Below, piece by piece: positions 17,708 to 25,834 of a DNA stretch of 64,000 nucleotides (its first letter is position 1; each line of letters opens with the position of its first letter). The DNA is from Noviherbaspirillum galbum (GTDB lineage Bacteria; Pseudomonadota; Gammaproteobacteria; Burkholderiales; Burkholderiaceae_D): positions 83,891-147,890 of the forward strand of contig NZ_JAAIVB010000065.1 of the NCBI RefSeq assembly GCF_010974945.1, written 5' to 3'. Made by a program: the position numbers and the translations under genes. The notes below the pieces were generated by a model that was not told where the DNA came from, ran no database searches, and saw only the letters and a list, made by a program, of their open reading frames with translations.

Positions 17708-18180
17708 CACTGACGCATCACACCAAGGGAGCAACCGGCGCGAACGCCATGCGCAGGCTGGTGCTGGCGGCCGGCATGAGCTTGCTCGTGCGTCCGGCGT
17801 CGGCCACGCCGCAGACGCTGGACGCGGCGATCCGCGCCTTCACCGGCGGCGCGCAGCTGGGCGCGGGCAAGGTCGTGCTCGACGTGGCGCCGCTGGTCGA
17901 CAATGGCAACGTGGTTCCGCTGTCGGTGCGGGTCGACAGCCCCATGAGCGCCGACAATCACGTCACCGACATCGCCGTGTTCAACGAACGCAATCCCCAG
18001 TCCGATGTCGCGCGCTTCAGGCTCGGTCCGCGTGCCGGCAAGGCGGAGGTTTCCACCCGCATCCGCCTCGCAACCTCCCAGAAGCTGACCGCGATCGCGC
18101 GCTTCAGCGACGGCAGCTTCCAGGCCCAGACCGTGGACGTGATCGTTACCCTGGCGGCTTGCATCGAAGGAGAGGCGTGA
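17704..18180 (+). CDS. SoxY-related carrier with AACIE arm instead of GGCGG
   Basis: 158 aa. An N-terminal signal with its hydrophobic stretch at ~17-35 is followed by a SoxY-type Ig-like domain (STRIRLATSQKLTAIARFSD, then the C-terminal strand). Canonical SoxY ends in GGCGG, whose cysteine carries the sulfur substrate. Here the end is LAACIEGEA, with Cys153 kept but the flanking glycines replaced. This corresponds to the variant family named SoxY-related AACIE arm protein, whose role is not established. The start overlaps soxX by ATGA; an internal ATG at 17749 would give a shorter signal and is an alternative. It is probably the carrier half of a heterodimer with the next gene product. Confidence 0.85.
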   Translation: MTLTHHTKGATGANAMRRLVLAAGMSLLVRPASATPQTLDAAIRAFTGGAQLGAGKVVLDVAPLVDNGNVVPLSVRVDSPMSADNHVTDIAVFNERNPQSDVARFRLGPRAGKAEVSTRIRLATSQKLTAIARFSDGSFQAQTVDVIVTLAACIEGEA

Positions 18181-18182
18181 CC

Positions 18183-18506
18183 ATGGCGCGCGCCCTGATC
18201 ACCATGCCGAAGACGGCCAGGAAAGGGGAGATCATCGACATCCGCGCCCTGATCGCCCATCCGATGGAAACCGGATACCGGCCTGGCGCGGACGGCCGCA
18301 TCCTGCCGCGCAACATCATTGTCCACTTCTCGTGCCGCTATGGCGATATCGAAGTCTTCAGCGCCGACCTCTACCCGGCCATTGCCGCCAATCCCTACAT
18401 TGCCTTTCACACGGTCGCTACCGAAAGCGCTGTCCTGAGCTTCCGGTGGGAAGGCGACAATGGCTTCGACCAGACCGAACGCATGGAACTCACGGTGAAT
18501 GGCTAA
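18183..18506 (+). CDS. soxZ: SoxZ-type carrier partner
   Basis: 107 aa with no signal peptide, as expected: SoxZ is exported together with SoxY. Family features are the N-terminal ARALITMPKTARKGEIIDI, the LIAHPMETGYR segment, and FSADLYPAIAANPYI, which corresponds to the usual FSCDLEPAIS-like strand with Cys replaced by Ala; one cysteine remains in HFSCRYG. It starts 3 bases after the SoxY-like stop and overlaps soxA by 8 bases. It should form the SoxYZ heterodimer that presents the arm cysteine to partner enzymes. Confidence 0.88.
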   Translation: MARALITMPKTARKGEIIDIRALIAHPMETGYRPGADGRILPRNIIVHFSCRYGDIEVFSADLYPAIAANPYIAFHTVATESAVLSFRWEGDNGFDQTERMELTVNG

Positions 18507-19281
18507 CGAGGTCTTGCCCGTCGCGCTCCTCGCCAGCGTCCTCGCGCTGGCCGGGGTGCTCGCGGCTTCTCCCTCTTTGTCCGCCGAGCGCCGTTCCGGC
18601 TACGAGGACATGGGACCGGCCATCCAGGCGATGCAGCGCGACGATGCCCAGAACCCGGCGACGCTGTGGGTCAAGGAAGGCGAGCTGATGTGGGGAACCA
18701 GGACGGGTCGGGCGCAGCGCTCATGCGCCGATTGCCATGGCGAGGCCGAGCGTGGCATGAAGGGTGTCGCTGCGCGTTATCCGGCGTTCGACCCGGCCCT
18801 CGGCAAGCCGCTCACGCTTGCGCAGCGCATCAACCAGTGCCGCACGCAGCGCCAGCGGGCGGAAGCGCTCGCGCCGGAAAGCGACGGCATGCTGCAGCTC
18901 GAAAGCTTCGTCGCCCTGCAGTCGCGCGGCATGCCCATCGTGCAGCAGGATCCGCGCCTGCAAACCCATCGTGACCGCGGCGAGGCCTTGTTCCGCCAGC
19001 GGCTCGGCCAGCTCAATCTCTCCTGCGCCCAGTGCCACGACGAGCGCGCCGGCCTGCGTCTCGGCGGCACGCCGATTCCGCAGGGGCATCCGAACGGCTA
19101 TCCGCTGTACAGGCTGGAATGGCAGGCGGTCGGTTCTCTCGGCCGGCGTTTGCGAAATTGCATGACGGGCGTGCGTGCGGCGCCTTACGCTGTCGATGCG
19201 CCGGAAATGACCGATCTCGAAATCTTTCTCAAGTGGCGCGCGCGCGGCATGGCGATGGAGTCGCCCGCCGTGCGGCCATGA
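18499..19281 (+). CDS. soxA: SoxA-type diheme cytochrome c
   Basis: 260 aa. A signal peptide ends near residue 29. Two heme sites are visible, CADCH at 76-80 and CAQCH at 176-180. The C-terminal NCMTGVRA segment carries Cys221, the equivalent of the active-site heme-ligand cysteine in SoxA. All catalytic residues of a SoxXA complex therefore seem to be present even though the carrier arm is atypical. The gene overlaps soxZ by 8 bases and the next cytochrome gene by 4 (ATGA). Confidence 0.9.
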   Translation: MANEVLPVALLASVLALAGVLAASPSLSAERRSGYEDMGPAIQAMQRDDAQNPATLWVKEGELMWGTRTGRAQRSCADCHGEAERGMKGVAARYPAFDPALGKPLTLAQRINQCRTQRQRAEALAPESDGMLQLESFVALQSRGMPIVQQDPRLQTHRDRGEALFRQRLGQLNLSCAQCHDERAGLRLGGTPIPQGHPNGYPLYRLEWQAVGSLGRRLRNCMTGVRAAPYAVDAPEMTDLEIFLKWRARGMAMESPAVRP

Positions 19282-19643
19282 AAGGATCCTGGATGAAGAC
19301 CTTCTTTCCTGCCCTGTTGCTGATCATGACCGGCATGCCGGCGGCGCTTGCACAGACCGCACCCGTGCAAGCGGTATCCGACCGGCAGTTCGCCCGCCAG
19401 ATCGCCGCCACTTGCGCCGGCTGCCATGACACCAATGGCCATGCGCAGGGTAACGCCATCCCGTCGCTGGCGGGAAGAAGCCGGGAAGAACTCACGGCCC
19501 AGATGCAGGCCTTCCGCAGTGGCGCGCGGCCCGGCACCATCATGCAGCAGCTCGCCAAGGGATATTCCAGCGAGCAGATCGACGCCATCGCGGCGTATCT
19601 CGCGGCGCAATCGCGCGAATCCGCCAAGGGGAGCCAACAGTGA
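19278..19643 (+). CDS. Monoheme cytochrome c (FccA-like)
   Basis: 121 aa from the ATG at 19278 that overlaps the soxA stop; a second ATG at 19293 is possible. A signal peptide ends at about residue 31 (AALAQ). There is one class I heme site, CAGCH, followed by NGHAQGNAIPSLAGRS and a C-terminal YSSEQIDAIAAYLAAQ helix. The position directly before the FCSD-type flavoprotein, with a GTGA overlap, argues for the cytochrome subunit of a flavocytochrome c sulfide dehydrogenase-like pair, here with one heme. Confidence 0.83.
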   Translation: MKGSWMKTFFPALLLIMTGMPAALAQTAPVQAVSDRQFARQIAATCAGCHDTNGHAQGNAIPSLAGRSREELTAQMQAFRSGARPGTIMQQLAKGYSSEQIDAIAAYLAAQSRESAKGSQQ

Positions 19644-20911
19644 AGCGGCGCGCATTCCTCAAGACGGCGGGCGCATCCGCCACCTGGGCGCTGGCGGGCT
19701 GCGCCAGCATCGGCAATTGCGCCCGGCCGCAGGTCGTGGTGGTGGGCGGCGGTTTCGGCGGCGCCACGGCCGCGAAATACCTGCGCCTCTGGAGCGAAGG
19801 TGGCATCGACGTCACGCTCGTCGAACCCAATCCCCGCTTCGTTTCCTGTCCCTTGTCGAATCTCGTGCTCGGCGGCCATCGCACGCTGGACGACCTCACG
19901 CTGGACTACGATGCCTTGCCGCGCCGTTACGGCGTCAGGCTTGTCCATGCCAGCGTGGCCGAGGTCAGGCACGACCGGCGGGAAGCCGCGCTGTCCGATG
20001 GCACGGTGCTGCGCTATGACCGCATCGTGCTTTCGCCCGGCGTGGAGTTCATGTTCGACGCCTTGCCGGCGTTGTCCTCGCCCGCCGCCCGCAACCAGGT
20101 CGTACATGCGTGGAAGGCCGGGCCGCAGACGCTGGCCCTGCGCAGGCAGCTCGAAGCCATGCCGGATGGCGGCGTGTTCGTGATGACGGTGCCCCCGCAA
20201 CCCTATCGTTGCCCGCCCGGCCCCTATGAACGCGCCTGCCAGGTCGCCACTTACTTCCAACGCGCGAAGCCGCGTTCCAAGGTGCTGATCCTCGATGCCA
20301 ATGACGACGTCGTTTCCAAGGGCGCGCTGTTCAAGCGCATCTGGGCGGAGCGCTATCCGGGCATGATCGAATACCAGCCGCAGTTCCGGCTCGCGGATGC
20401 CGACCTGCCCAATGCCGCCGTCATATCCGAGCTTGGCGACAGGGTACGGGCCGACGTGCTCAACCTCATACCGCCGCAGCGGGCCGGCGACATCGCGTTG
20501 CAGGCCGGCGTCGCCAATGCCAACGGCCGCTGGTGCCATGTCGACTTTCGTTCCTTCGAGTCGACGCGCATGCCCGGCGTGCACGTGCTGGGCGATGCCA
20601 TCCAGGTGGCGCCGCTGATGCCGAAGTCGGGGCACATGGCGAACCAGCACGCCAAGGTATGCGCCGGGGCCATCGTCGCTGCGTTCGAGGGACATGAGAT
20701 GGCCGGCTCGCCGGTGATCAACAATACCTGCTACAGCTTCGTCACCGGCAAGGAAGCAATCCATGTCGCGTCGGTGCATGCCTACGATGCCGCGGCGCGG
20801 AGCCTGATCGTGGTGCCGGGGTCCGGCGGATTGTCACCAGGCGCAAGCGAGCTCGAAGGGCGGTATGCCGGCGACTGGGCCAGGAATATCTGGAGCGACA
20901 TGCTGGCCTGA
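19640..20911 (+). CDS. Flavocytochrome c sulfide dehydrogenase-type flavoprotein (FccB/SoxF-like)
   Basis: 423 aa from a GTG start that overlaps the preceding stop (GTGA). The N-terminus has a twin-arginine-like signal (KRRAFLKTAG) and a CAS segment that could be a lipobox. FAD binding is shown by VVVVGGGFGGATAAKYL at ~32-48 and by GVHVLGDAI near 315. Both redox cysteines of the family are present: Cys191 in YRCPPGPYERA and Cys364 in NNTCYSFV. The enzyme would oxidise sulfide or a persulfide-like group and pass electrons to the monoheme cytochrome encoded just upstream. It is the last gene of the iorAB-sox operon. Confidence 0.9.
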   Translation: MKRRAFLKTAGASATWALAGCASIGNCARPQVVVVGGGFGGATAAKYLRLWSEGGIDVTLVEPNPRFVSCPLSNLVLGGHRTLDDLTLDYDALPRRYGVRLVHASVAEVRHDRREAALSDGTVLRYDRIVLSPGVEFMFDALPALSSPAARNQVVHAWKAGPQTLALRRQLEAMPDGGVFVMTVPPQPYRCPPGPYERACQVATYFQRAKPRSKVLILDANDDVVSKGALFKRIWAERYPGMIEYQPQFRLADADLPNAAVISELGDRVRADVLNLIPPQRAGDIALQAGVANANGRWCHVDFRSFESTRMPGVHVLGDAIQVAPLMPKSGHMANQHAKVCAGAIVAAFEGHEMAGSPVINNTCYSFVTGKEAIHVASVHAYDAAARSLIVVPGSGGLSPGASELEGRYAGDWARNIWSDMLA

Positions 20912-20919
20912 CGGCCAGC
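20902..20919. terminator. Hairpin over the end of the sox-like operon
   Basis: GCTGGCC (20902-20908) pairs with GGCCAGC (20913-20919) around TGAC. It spans the stop codon of the flavoprotein and lies in the 19-base gap to the convergent TauE/SafE gene. No T-run; role as a shared terminator is suggested only by position. Confidence 0.4.
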
Positions 20920-20930
20920 GAAGGTCCGGC

Positions 20931-21674
20931 TCAATGAATCGGCTTGACGAACAGGCCGATAGTCAGCGCCACCCCGATGCATACGATCGCCACCCGCAGC
21001 ACCTTCTCGTTCACGCGATGCAGCGCCCACGACCCCATCAGTCCGCCGACGATCGCCCCGCCGCCGAGAATGAGCGCCTGCGGCCAGTGTAGTTGCGGCG
21101 AAGTCACGAAGAAGGCGACCGCGGCCGCATTCATCACGCCGGCAAGGACGTTCTTGGTGGCACCCGCATGCCGCGTCGGCACGCCGGCCATGGTCAGCGC
21201 CGCCAGCATCAGGAAGCCGATGCCGCCGCCGAAATAGCCGCCGTAGATGGCGATGAAGAATTGCGCGACCCCGGTGGCGACAGGCCCGAGGTGAACCGGC
21301 TCCTCGCTGTGCTTGCGGAAGAAGCTGCCCCAGGCGAAGACGGTGGTGGCGAACAGCACCAGCCAGGGCACGAGAAGCGTGAAGACGCTGGACGGCGTCT
21401 TGAGCAGCAGCAGTCCGCCCAATGCGCCGCCGAGCACGCTGACGGCAAACAATGCCTTGAAGGATAGCGATCCGGCGCCGCTCACCAGCTTCCGTCCCGC
21501 GAGGCCGGTCGTGACCTGGCCGGGGAAGAGCGCGACGGTGGACGTGATGTTGGCGGCGAGGGGCGTCATGCCCGACAGGATGAGCGCGGGCAGGGTGACG
21601 AAAGAGCCGCCGCCGGCGAGGGAATTTTGGAGGCCGGCCCACAAGCCGGCCAGGAAGAGAAGTGCGAGCAGCAT
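20931..21674 (-). CDS. TauE/SafE (TSUP) family permease
   Basis: 247 aa with about eight hydrophobic segments and the internal two-fold pattern of the TSUP family (LAGGGSFVTLPALILSGM at the N-terminus and GGYFGGGIGFLMLAAL in the second half). Family members move sulfite, sulfoacetate or other small anions across the inner membrane. The start at 21674 gives the canonical short N-terminus; a very long open frame continues upstream only because of GC-rich sequence. It lies 71 bases downstream of mdcH on the same strand, so it is probably the last gene of the malonate operon. A role in moving a carboxylate or a sulfonate is possible; neither can be chosen from sequence. Confidence 0.85.
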   Translation of the reverse strand: MLLALLFLAGLWAGLQNSLAGGGSFVTLPALILSGMTPLAANITSTVALFPGQVTTGLAGRKLVSGAGSLSFKALFAVSVLGGALGGLLLLKTPSSVFTLLVPWLVLFATTVFAWGSFFRKHSEEPVHLGPVATGVAQFFIAIYGGYFGGGIGFLMLAALTMAGVPTRHAGATKNVLAGVMNAAAVAFFVTSPQLHWPQALILGGGAIVGGLMGSWALHRVNEKVLRVAIVCIGVALTIGLFVKPIH

Positions 21675-21745
21675 TGGCGACGAAAGAGAAAAGATGAAAT
21701 GGTAATGTGTTACGGGAACTGCCGCTTGAGGGCGCTGGCGGGCCT

Positions 21746-22681
21746 TTATTCCAGGGCTCGCCCCATCCACTGGATTGCCCCGTCGACCGTGCGGAAATCG
21801 CAGACCGAGCGGCAGGCAATGTGCGGGTGCGCCTGTCGCAGCATGCGCGAGAGCGCGCTCGCCGGACCGAGTTCGAAAGCCGCCGTCACCCCGGACTCCG
21901 CGACGGCATCGAGGCAGTCCTTGAAGCGGATGGGTTCGGCAAGCTGGCGCGACAGCGCATTCGCGCCGGCGTCGGCAGACGTGAGCCGCTCCGCGTCGAC
22001 GCCGGCAATGACCGGAATGCCGGCATCGCGCAGCAGGGAACCCAGCATCGCATGAAAGGGAGCCTGTGCCGGCTGCATCAGCGGCGTGTGGGAGGCGACG
22101 TTCACCGGTAGGACCGTCAGCTTGCCGGCTTGCCGCTCGACGACCTCGCGCAGTGCGGGTAACTGGCGCTGCAGGCCACCCACGATCACGCTTGCCGGCG
22201 TCTCGATCGCAAGCGAGAAGCCGGTCTGCGCCAGGACGCCGTCGAGAAGTTCGCCAGGCAGGCCGGATACCGCCGCCAGAGCCTGGACGGGGCCGCCGTC
22301 GGCGCAGTCCGACATGAGCGCCGCGCGGCGTCGGGCAAGGCTGATCGCTTCGTCCGCATCCAGTCCGCCGGCGACGGCCCAGGCGCTGAGTTCGCCGACG
22401 CTGTAGCCCACCACCGCTGCCGGCGTCGGCAGCGCGTCCTTGAGCGCGATCCAGGTGGCGAGCGTCGAGGCAACGACGAGCGCCTGGGCGGACCGATTGT
22501 CGAACAAGGCCTGCGGATCGCGCAGCACGTCGTCGAGGCTGGCTCCGGCGTGGCCGCATGCGGCGGGAAGATCCCAGCGCGACAGGGCCGCGCGGGCAGT
22601 TGCATGCTGGCGGGCGAAATCGAACATGGCAGCATGCTGGCCGCCCTGGCCCGGGCACAGCAGGGCAAGGCGGCCGCTCAT
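21746..22681 (-). CDS. mdcH: Malonate decarboxylase epsilon subunit (malonyl-CoA:ACP transacylase)
   Basis: 311 aa FabD-like acyltransferase. LLCPGQGGQHAAMF at residue 7 and GYSVGELSAWA with the nucleophile Ser94 are diagnostic; NVASHTPLM contains the catalytic His near residue 200. In malonate decarboxylase this subunit loads malonate onto the prosthetic thiol of the ACP subunit to start the catalytic cycle. Its start overlaps the mdcB stop by four bases. Confidence 0.92.
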   Translation of the reverse strand: MSGRLALLCPGQGGQHAAMFDFARQHATARAALSRWDLPAACGHAGASLDDVLRDPQALFDNRSAQALVVASTLATWIALKDALPTPAAVVGYSVGELSAWAVAGGLDADEAISLARRRAALMSDCADGGPVQALAAVSGLPGELLDGVLAQTGFSLAIETPASVIVGGLQRQLPALREVVERQAGKLTVLPVNVASHTPLMQPAQAPFHAMLGSLLRDAGIPVIAGVDAERLTSADAGANALSRQLAEPIRFKDCLDAVAESGVTAAFELGPASALSRMLRQAHPHIACRSVCDFRTVDGAIQWMGRALE

Positions 22682-23559
22682 GGATGGTTGGACGACACCG
22701 ATCGCGTCGCTTCATGCACGAAGGTGGCGGCAGCCAGCAGGTCCGCCGCACCGCCGGGCGAGAGGCGCTTCGCGACGAAGCGCCGGTGGCAGGCGATTGC
22801 CTGCGCTTCCCAGTCAGGCTGCGCGGTGCCGCCCGCCGCCAGAAAGGCGTTCGCTTCCTGGCGCACGAGGCGCGCGCCTTCAAGGCCGCCGCGATGGTAG
22901 ACGTTGGTATCCTCGAGCCCGGCCATGAGGGCGAAGAAGGCATCGACGCGCGCGCAGCGCCAGCCGCGACCGCCGTTCAGCGTGGCGCGCAGGCGCGGCA
23001 AGGCGATCTCGAATACCGCGGGAAAGCCCGCCGCCGCTTCGTCGCGCGCGCCGCGGATGCCGTAGCGCGCGCGGGCCAGCGCGCCATGGCTGCGGTCCGG
23101 TTCACGATGGTCCGCGAGGGCGGCGCCCCAATGACTCAGCAAGGCATCGCGGATGTCGCCTGGTTCAGGCCTGCTGGAAGGCATGCGCGATGCGGCGGCT
23201 GCCGCGCACAGCATGCCGAGGGTGAAGATGGCGCCGCGATGCGTGTTGATGCCGCCGGTGGCGAGCAGCATGCGCCGCTCGGCATCCATGCCAAGCTGGC
23301 GCAAGGCGGCGAAGGGCGCCAGTTCCGCACCGGCGCGCGCGATGTCGGCGAAATAGGCGCGCAGGGAAAACAGGCTGCGCACGAAGGTGGAGGCATCCAT
23401 GTCCTCATGGCTGCCGGTGTCGACCAGCGATACCAAGCCAGGCTTGGGATACAAGGTCACTTCCTCGTACAGGTGACGGACCGCGAGGCGCGCGAGTTCA
23501 CGCGGAGCGCGGCATGGCGCCGGCAGCGATGGCCCTGGCCTCGGCAAGGCGTCAGCCAT
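22678..23559 (-). CDS. mdcB: Triphosphoribosyl-dephospho-CoA synthase (MdcB/CitG family)
   Basis: 293 aa. It makes the precursor of the malonate decarboxylase prosthetic group from dephospho-CoA and ATP. Family signatures visible are LYPKPGLVSLVDTGSHEDMD near residue 36, TGGINTHRGAIFTLG near 100, and EDTNVYHRGG near 220. The ATG at 23559 lies inside the end of mdcG (8-base overlap), and the stop overlaps mdcH. A longer in-frame extension upstream translates mdcG in another frame and is rejected. Confidence 0.92.
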   Translation of the reverse strand: MADALPRPGPSLPAPCRAPRELARLAVRHLYEEVTLYPKPGLVSLVDTGSHEDMDASTFVRSLFSLRAYFADIARAGAELAPFAALRQLGMDAERRMLLATGGINTHRGAIFTLGMLCAAAAASRMPSSRPEPGDIRDALLSHWGAALADHREPDRSHGALARARYGIRGARDEAAAGFPAVFEIALPRLRATLNGGRGWRCARVDAFFALMAGLEDTNVYHRGGLEGARLVRQEANAFLAAGGTAQPDWEAQAIACHRRFVAKRLSPGGAADLLAAATFVHEATRSVSSNHP

Positions 23560-24238
23560 GATTGCCTCCGAAGGTGTCGAGCGTTTGAAGCAACCGGGCC
23601 GGCGGCAGCAAGGCCACCGTATCGATCGACTTGGCGAGCACGCGCGACCCTGCCGCCAGTTTGTCCAGGATGGCCCACTCCTTCCACGCCACCGCATTGC
23701 CGTCCGGGAACATAATTTCCCCATCCAGCGGCAGGGCGCCGGCATGACGGCGTAGCAGGGACACGAAGCCGTCGAGCTGGCCGCGCGTCGCCGGGCGGCA
23801 AAGCAGGTCGATGTCCGATCCGGCGCCCAGGCAAGGGAGACCGGTGATGGCCTGCATTGCCACGGAGCCGAACATGGCCAGGTCGAGTCTTTCCGCGGCG
23901 GCCTCGTCCAGCAAGGACCGGAAGGCTGGATGCCATGTATCCGGAATGGCGCCGGCCGCATCCGCGAGGGCGCGCGGCGGTTGGACGGTCACGATGTCAT
24001 CGATGGCAGCGCGCAACGCGATGCGGATCTTCCGGCCTTCGCGCGGCGGACCGGCGATGGCCAGGGCGACCTCGTTTTCTAGCATGCCAGGCTCGCGCCG
24101 ACGCACGATCAGAGGAAATGCATTGTCACGCCACTGGCGCAGGATGGTGTCCCCGTCCTGGCCGGTTTGCGCAGAGGCATCCATTGCCCGCTGCCAGCCC
24201 CTGGCCGACAGCCAGGCGAGGTCATGCCGGTTGTACAT
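23552..24238 (-). CDS. mdcG: Malonate decarboxylase holo-ACP synthase (phosphoribosyl-dephospho-CoA transferase)
   Basis: 228 aa nucleotidyltransferase of the MdcG family, which attaches the triphosphoribosyl-dephospho-CoA group to a serine of the ACP subunit MdcC. The nucleotidyltransferase-like motif GAGSDIDLLCRP (~residues 134-145) supplies the metal-binding aspartates; RHDLAWLSARGW at the N-terminus is also typical. The ATG at 24238 lies 17 bases inside the end of mdcE, suggesting translational coupling. Confidence 0.9.
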   Translation of the reverse strand: MYNRHDLAWLSARGWQRAMDASAQTGQDGDTILRQWRDNAFPLIVRRREPGMLENEVALAIAGPPREGRKIRIALRAAIDDIVTVQPPRALADAAGAIPDTWHPAFRSLLDEAAAERLDLAMFGSVAMQAITGLPCLGAGSDIDLLCRPATRGQLDGFVSLLRRHAGALPLDGEIMFPDGNAVAWKEWAILDKLAAGSRVLAKSIDTVALLPPARLLQTLDTFGGNHG

Positions 24239-24938
24239 CGCCGCCCGTGCGTACCGCATCGGTGACGGTCGCCGCGAGGCGCCGGCCGCCGCGTTCCGCG
24301 CCGAGGGCCGCGCGCCGGTCGGGGCCGCCGGCCCGCGCAATCGCGGCTTCGAGGCAGGCGGCGAGGTCGTTTTCCCAGATGGCTTCCACGCCGCCCATCC
24401 GCACATAGTTGCTTGCTCCGGGGGCGAACACCGGATTGCTCCTGGCAAGTTCGGTCAGGCGTTCCTCCGGCACCTTGGTGATGCGCGCCATGGCGGGCAA
24501 GCCCATGACGCGGATCGTGGATTCCGGCAACGCATAGCAGGCGTCGGCCATCAGTCCGCTGGTGATGAAGCCGCCCGACAGCGCCTGGTCATAGACCAGG
24601 GCGACCACGGGATGGCCGCGCCGGCGGGCGATGTCGACGCATTTGCCGAGATGCGCCATGTAGCCGTTGATGCCCAGCATTTCGTCGCGGTGGCGCAGCC
24701 TCTGGCCTTCGGTGTCCACCAGGATGACGATGGGCCGCTTCGGATGATCGCGCACGGTGTCGAGGATCACCCGGGCCTGCGCCAGCGCGATCTCCACGCC
24801 GATGGGCACGTGGTCGGTGGTGCCAACGACGCACACGGTCTGCCCGCCCACGCTCGCCGTGCCTTGCAGCATATGCTTGCTTTCCTCGATCGCATGACCG
24901 GACGGGAACAGGGCGGATGCAAGTTCTTGCCAATTCAT
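24222..24938 (-). CDS. mdcE: Malonate decarboxylase gamma subunit
   Basis: 238 aa carboxyltransferase-fold subunit that, with MdcD, decarboxylates malonyl-S-ACP. GTTDHVPIGVEIALAQAR near 39, DTEGQRLRHRDEMLGING near 74 and YDQALSGGFITSG near 114 match the family. No lid or biotin partner genes (madBCDEF type) occur, so this is the soluble, biotin-independent enzyme. It overlaps mdcD by four bases and mdcG by 17. Confidence 0.92.
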   Translation of the reverse strand: MNWQELASALFPSGHAIEESKHMLQGTASVGGQTVCVVGTTDHVPIGVEIALAQARVILDTVRDHPKRPIVILVDTEGQRLRHRDEMLGINGYMAHLGKCVDIARRRGHPVVALVYDQALSGGFITSGLMADACYALPESTIRVMGLPAMARITKVPEERLTELARSNPVFAPGASNYVRMGGVEAIWENDLAACLEAAIARAGGPDRRAALGAERGGRRLAATVTDAVRTGGDVQPA

Positions 24939-25834
24939 GCGCCGACTCCTTCGCGGAAAGGCTTTGCCACGCCGAGGAATTCCTCGGCTTCCAGCATGGG
25001 AATGGTTTCCGGCCGGGGTACGCCGAGCGCCTGCCAGATTTCCAGCGGGTCGCGCATGCCCTCGAAGCGTTCGAGGCGGCTGGCAAGCTGGGCATGTTCG
25101 CGTTCCAGCGCTTCCAGCGTCAGCGCGGCGTCGCGCTCGCGGGCGGCAACGACGGCCTCGCGGGCAGCCTGGCGGAAGGCGCCGGTGTCGTCGGCGACGA
25201 GGGTGGTCGCGTCGCCGAGGAGGTAACGATGCTTGCCGCCGGTGGTGCGCCAGACGAGGGCGCGGTCGCGCGAGTCGAATTCCTCGACGCCGGCCGCGGT
25301 CTCGATGACTTCCGGCCCCGACATGGCGAGCCGTCCTTCCTCGGACATGAGGATGGCATTGGTGCAGCGGGCTACGATGCCCATGCCGCCGAAGCAGCCG
25401 TTGGCGCTGCCGATGAGCGAGATGACCGGCACGCCGGCGTCGCGCGCGTCGAGCACGGCGCGCATGACTTCCGAAACCGCGATCAGGCCGGCGTTGGCTT
25501 CATGCAGGCGCACGCCGCCGGTATCGAGCAGCAGCAGCACCGCGTCGGCGCGCTCGTCGACCGCGCGCCGCAGCAGCCCGGTGAGCTTCGCGCCATGTAC
25601 TTCGCCGACCGCGCCGCCCATGAATCCGCCTTCCTGCGCGGCGGCAAACACGGTCATGCCATCGAGCTTGCCTTTGCCGACGACCACGCCGTCGTCGAAG
25701 GAGACCGGCGAATCGAGCTGGGCAAGATGAGGGCTGACCACGCGCCGCGCGGGCGGCAGGAATTCCTCGAAGGTGCCGGCATCGAGCACGGCGGCGATGC
25801 GTTCGCGCGCGCTTGCTTCGCGGTAGCTGCTCAT
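24935..25834 (-). CDS. mdcD: Malonate decarboxylase beta subunit
   Basis: 299 aa carboxyltransferase-fold subunit that forms the decarboxylase with MdcE. It opens SYREASARERIAAVLDAGTF, has DTGGVRLHEANAGLIAVSE near 103, and GSANGCFGGMGI near 141. The start at 25834 overlaps the mdcC stop by four bases; the longer open frame is the shadow of mdcC. MdcD and MdcE are separate genes here, as in the Acinetobacter, Pseudomonas and Klebsiella type systems. Confidence 0.92.
   Translation of the reverse strand: MSSYREASARERIAAVLDAGTFEEFLPPARRVVSPHLAQLDSPVSFDDGVVVGKGKLDGMTVFAAAQEGGFMGGAVGEVHGAKLTGLLRRAVDERADAVLLLLDTGGVRLHEANAGLIAVSEVMRAVLDARDAGVPVISLIGSANGCFGGMGIVARCTNAILMSEEGRLAMSGPEVIETAAGVEEFDSRDRALVWRTTGGKHRYLLGDATTLVADDTGAFRQAAREAVVAARERDAALTLEALEREHAQLASRLERFEGMRDPLEIWQALGVPRPETIPMLEAEEFLGVAKPFREGVGA

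Noticed and set aside
20931..22943. 670-codon leftward frame joining the TauE/SafE gene with sequence upstream
   Set aside because: The upstream part is out-of-frame translation of mdcH and mdcB; the permease begins at 21674.
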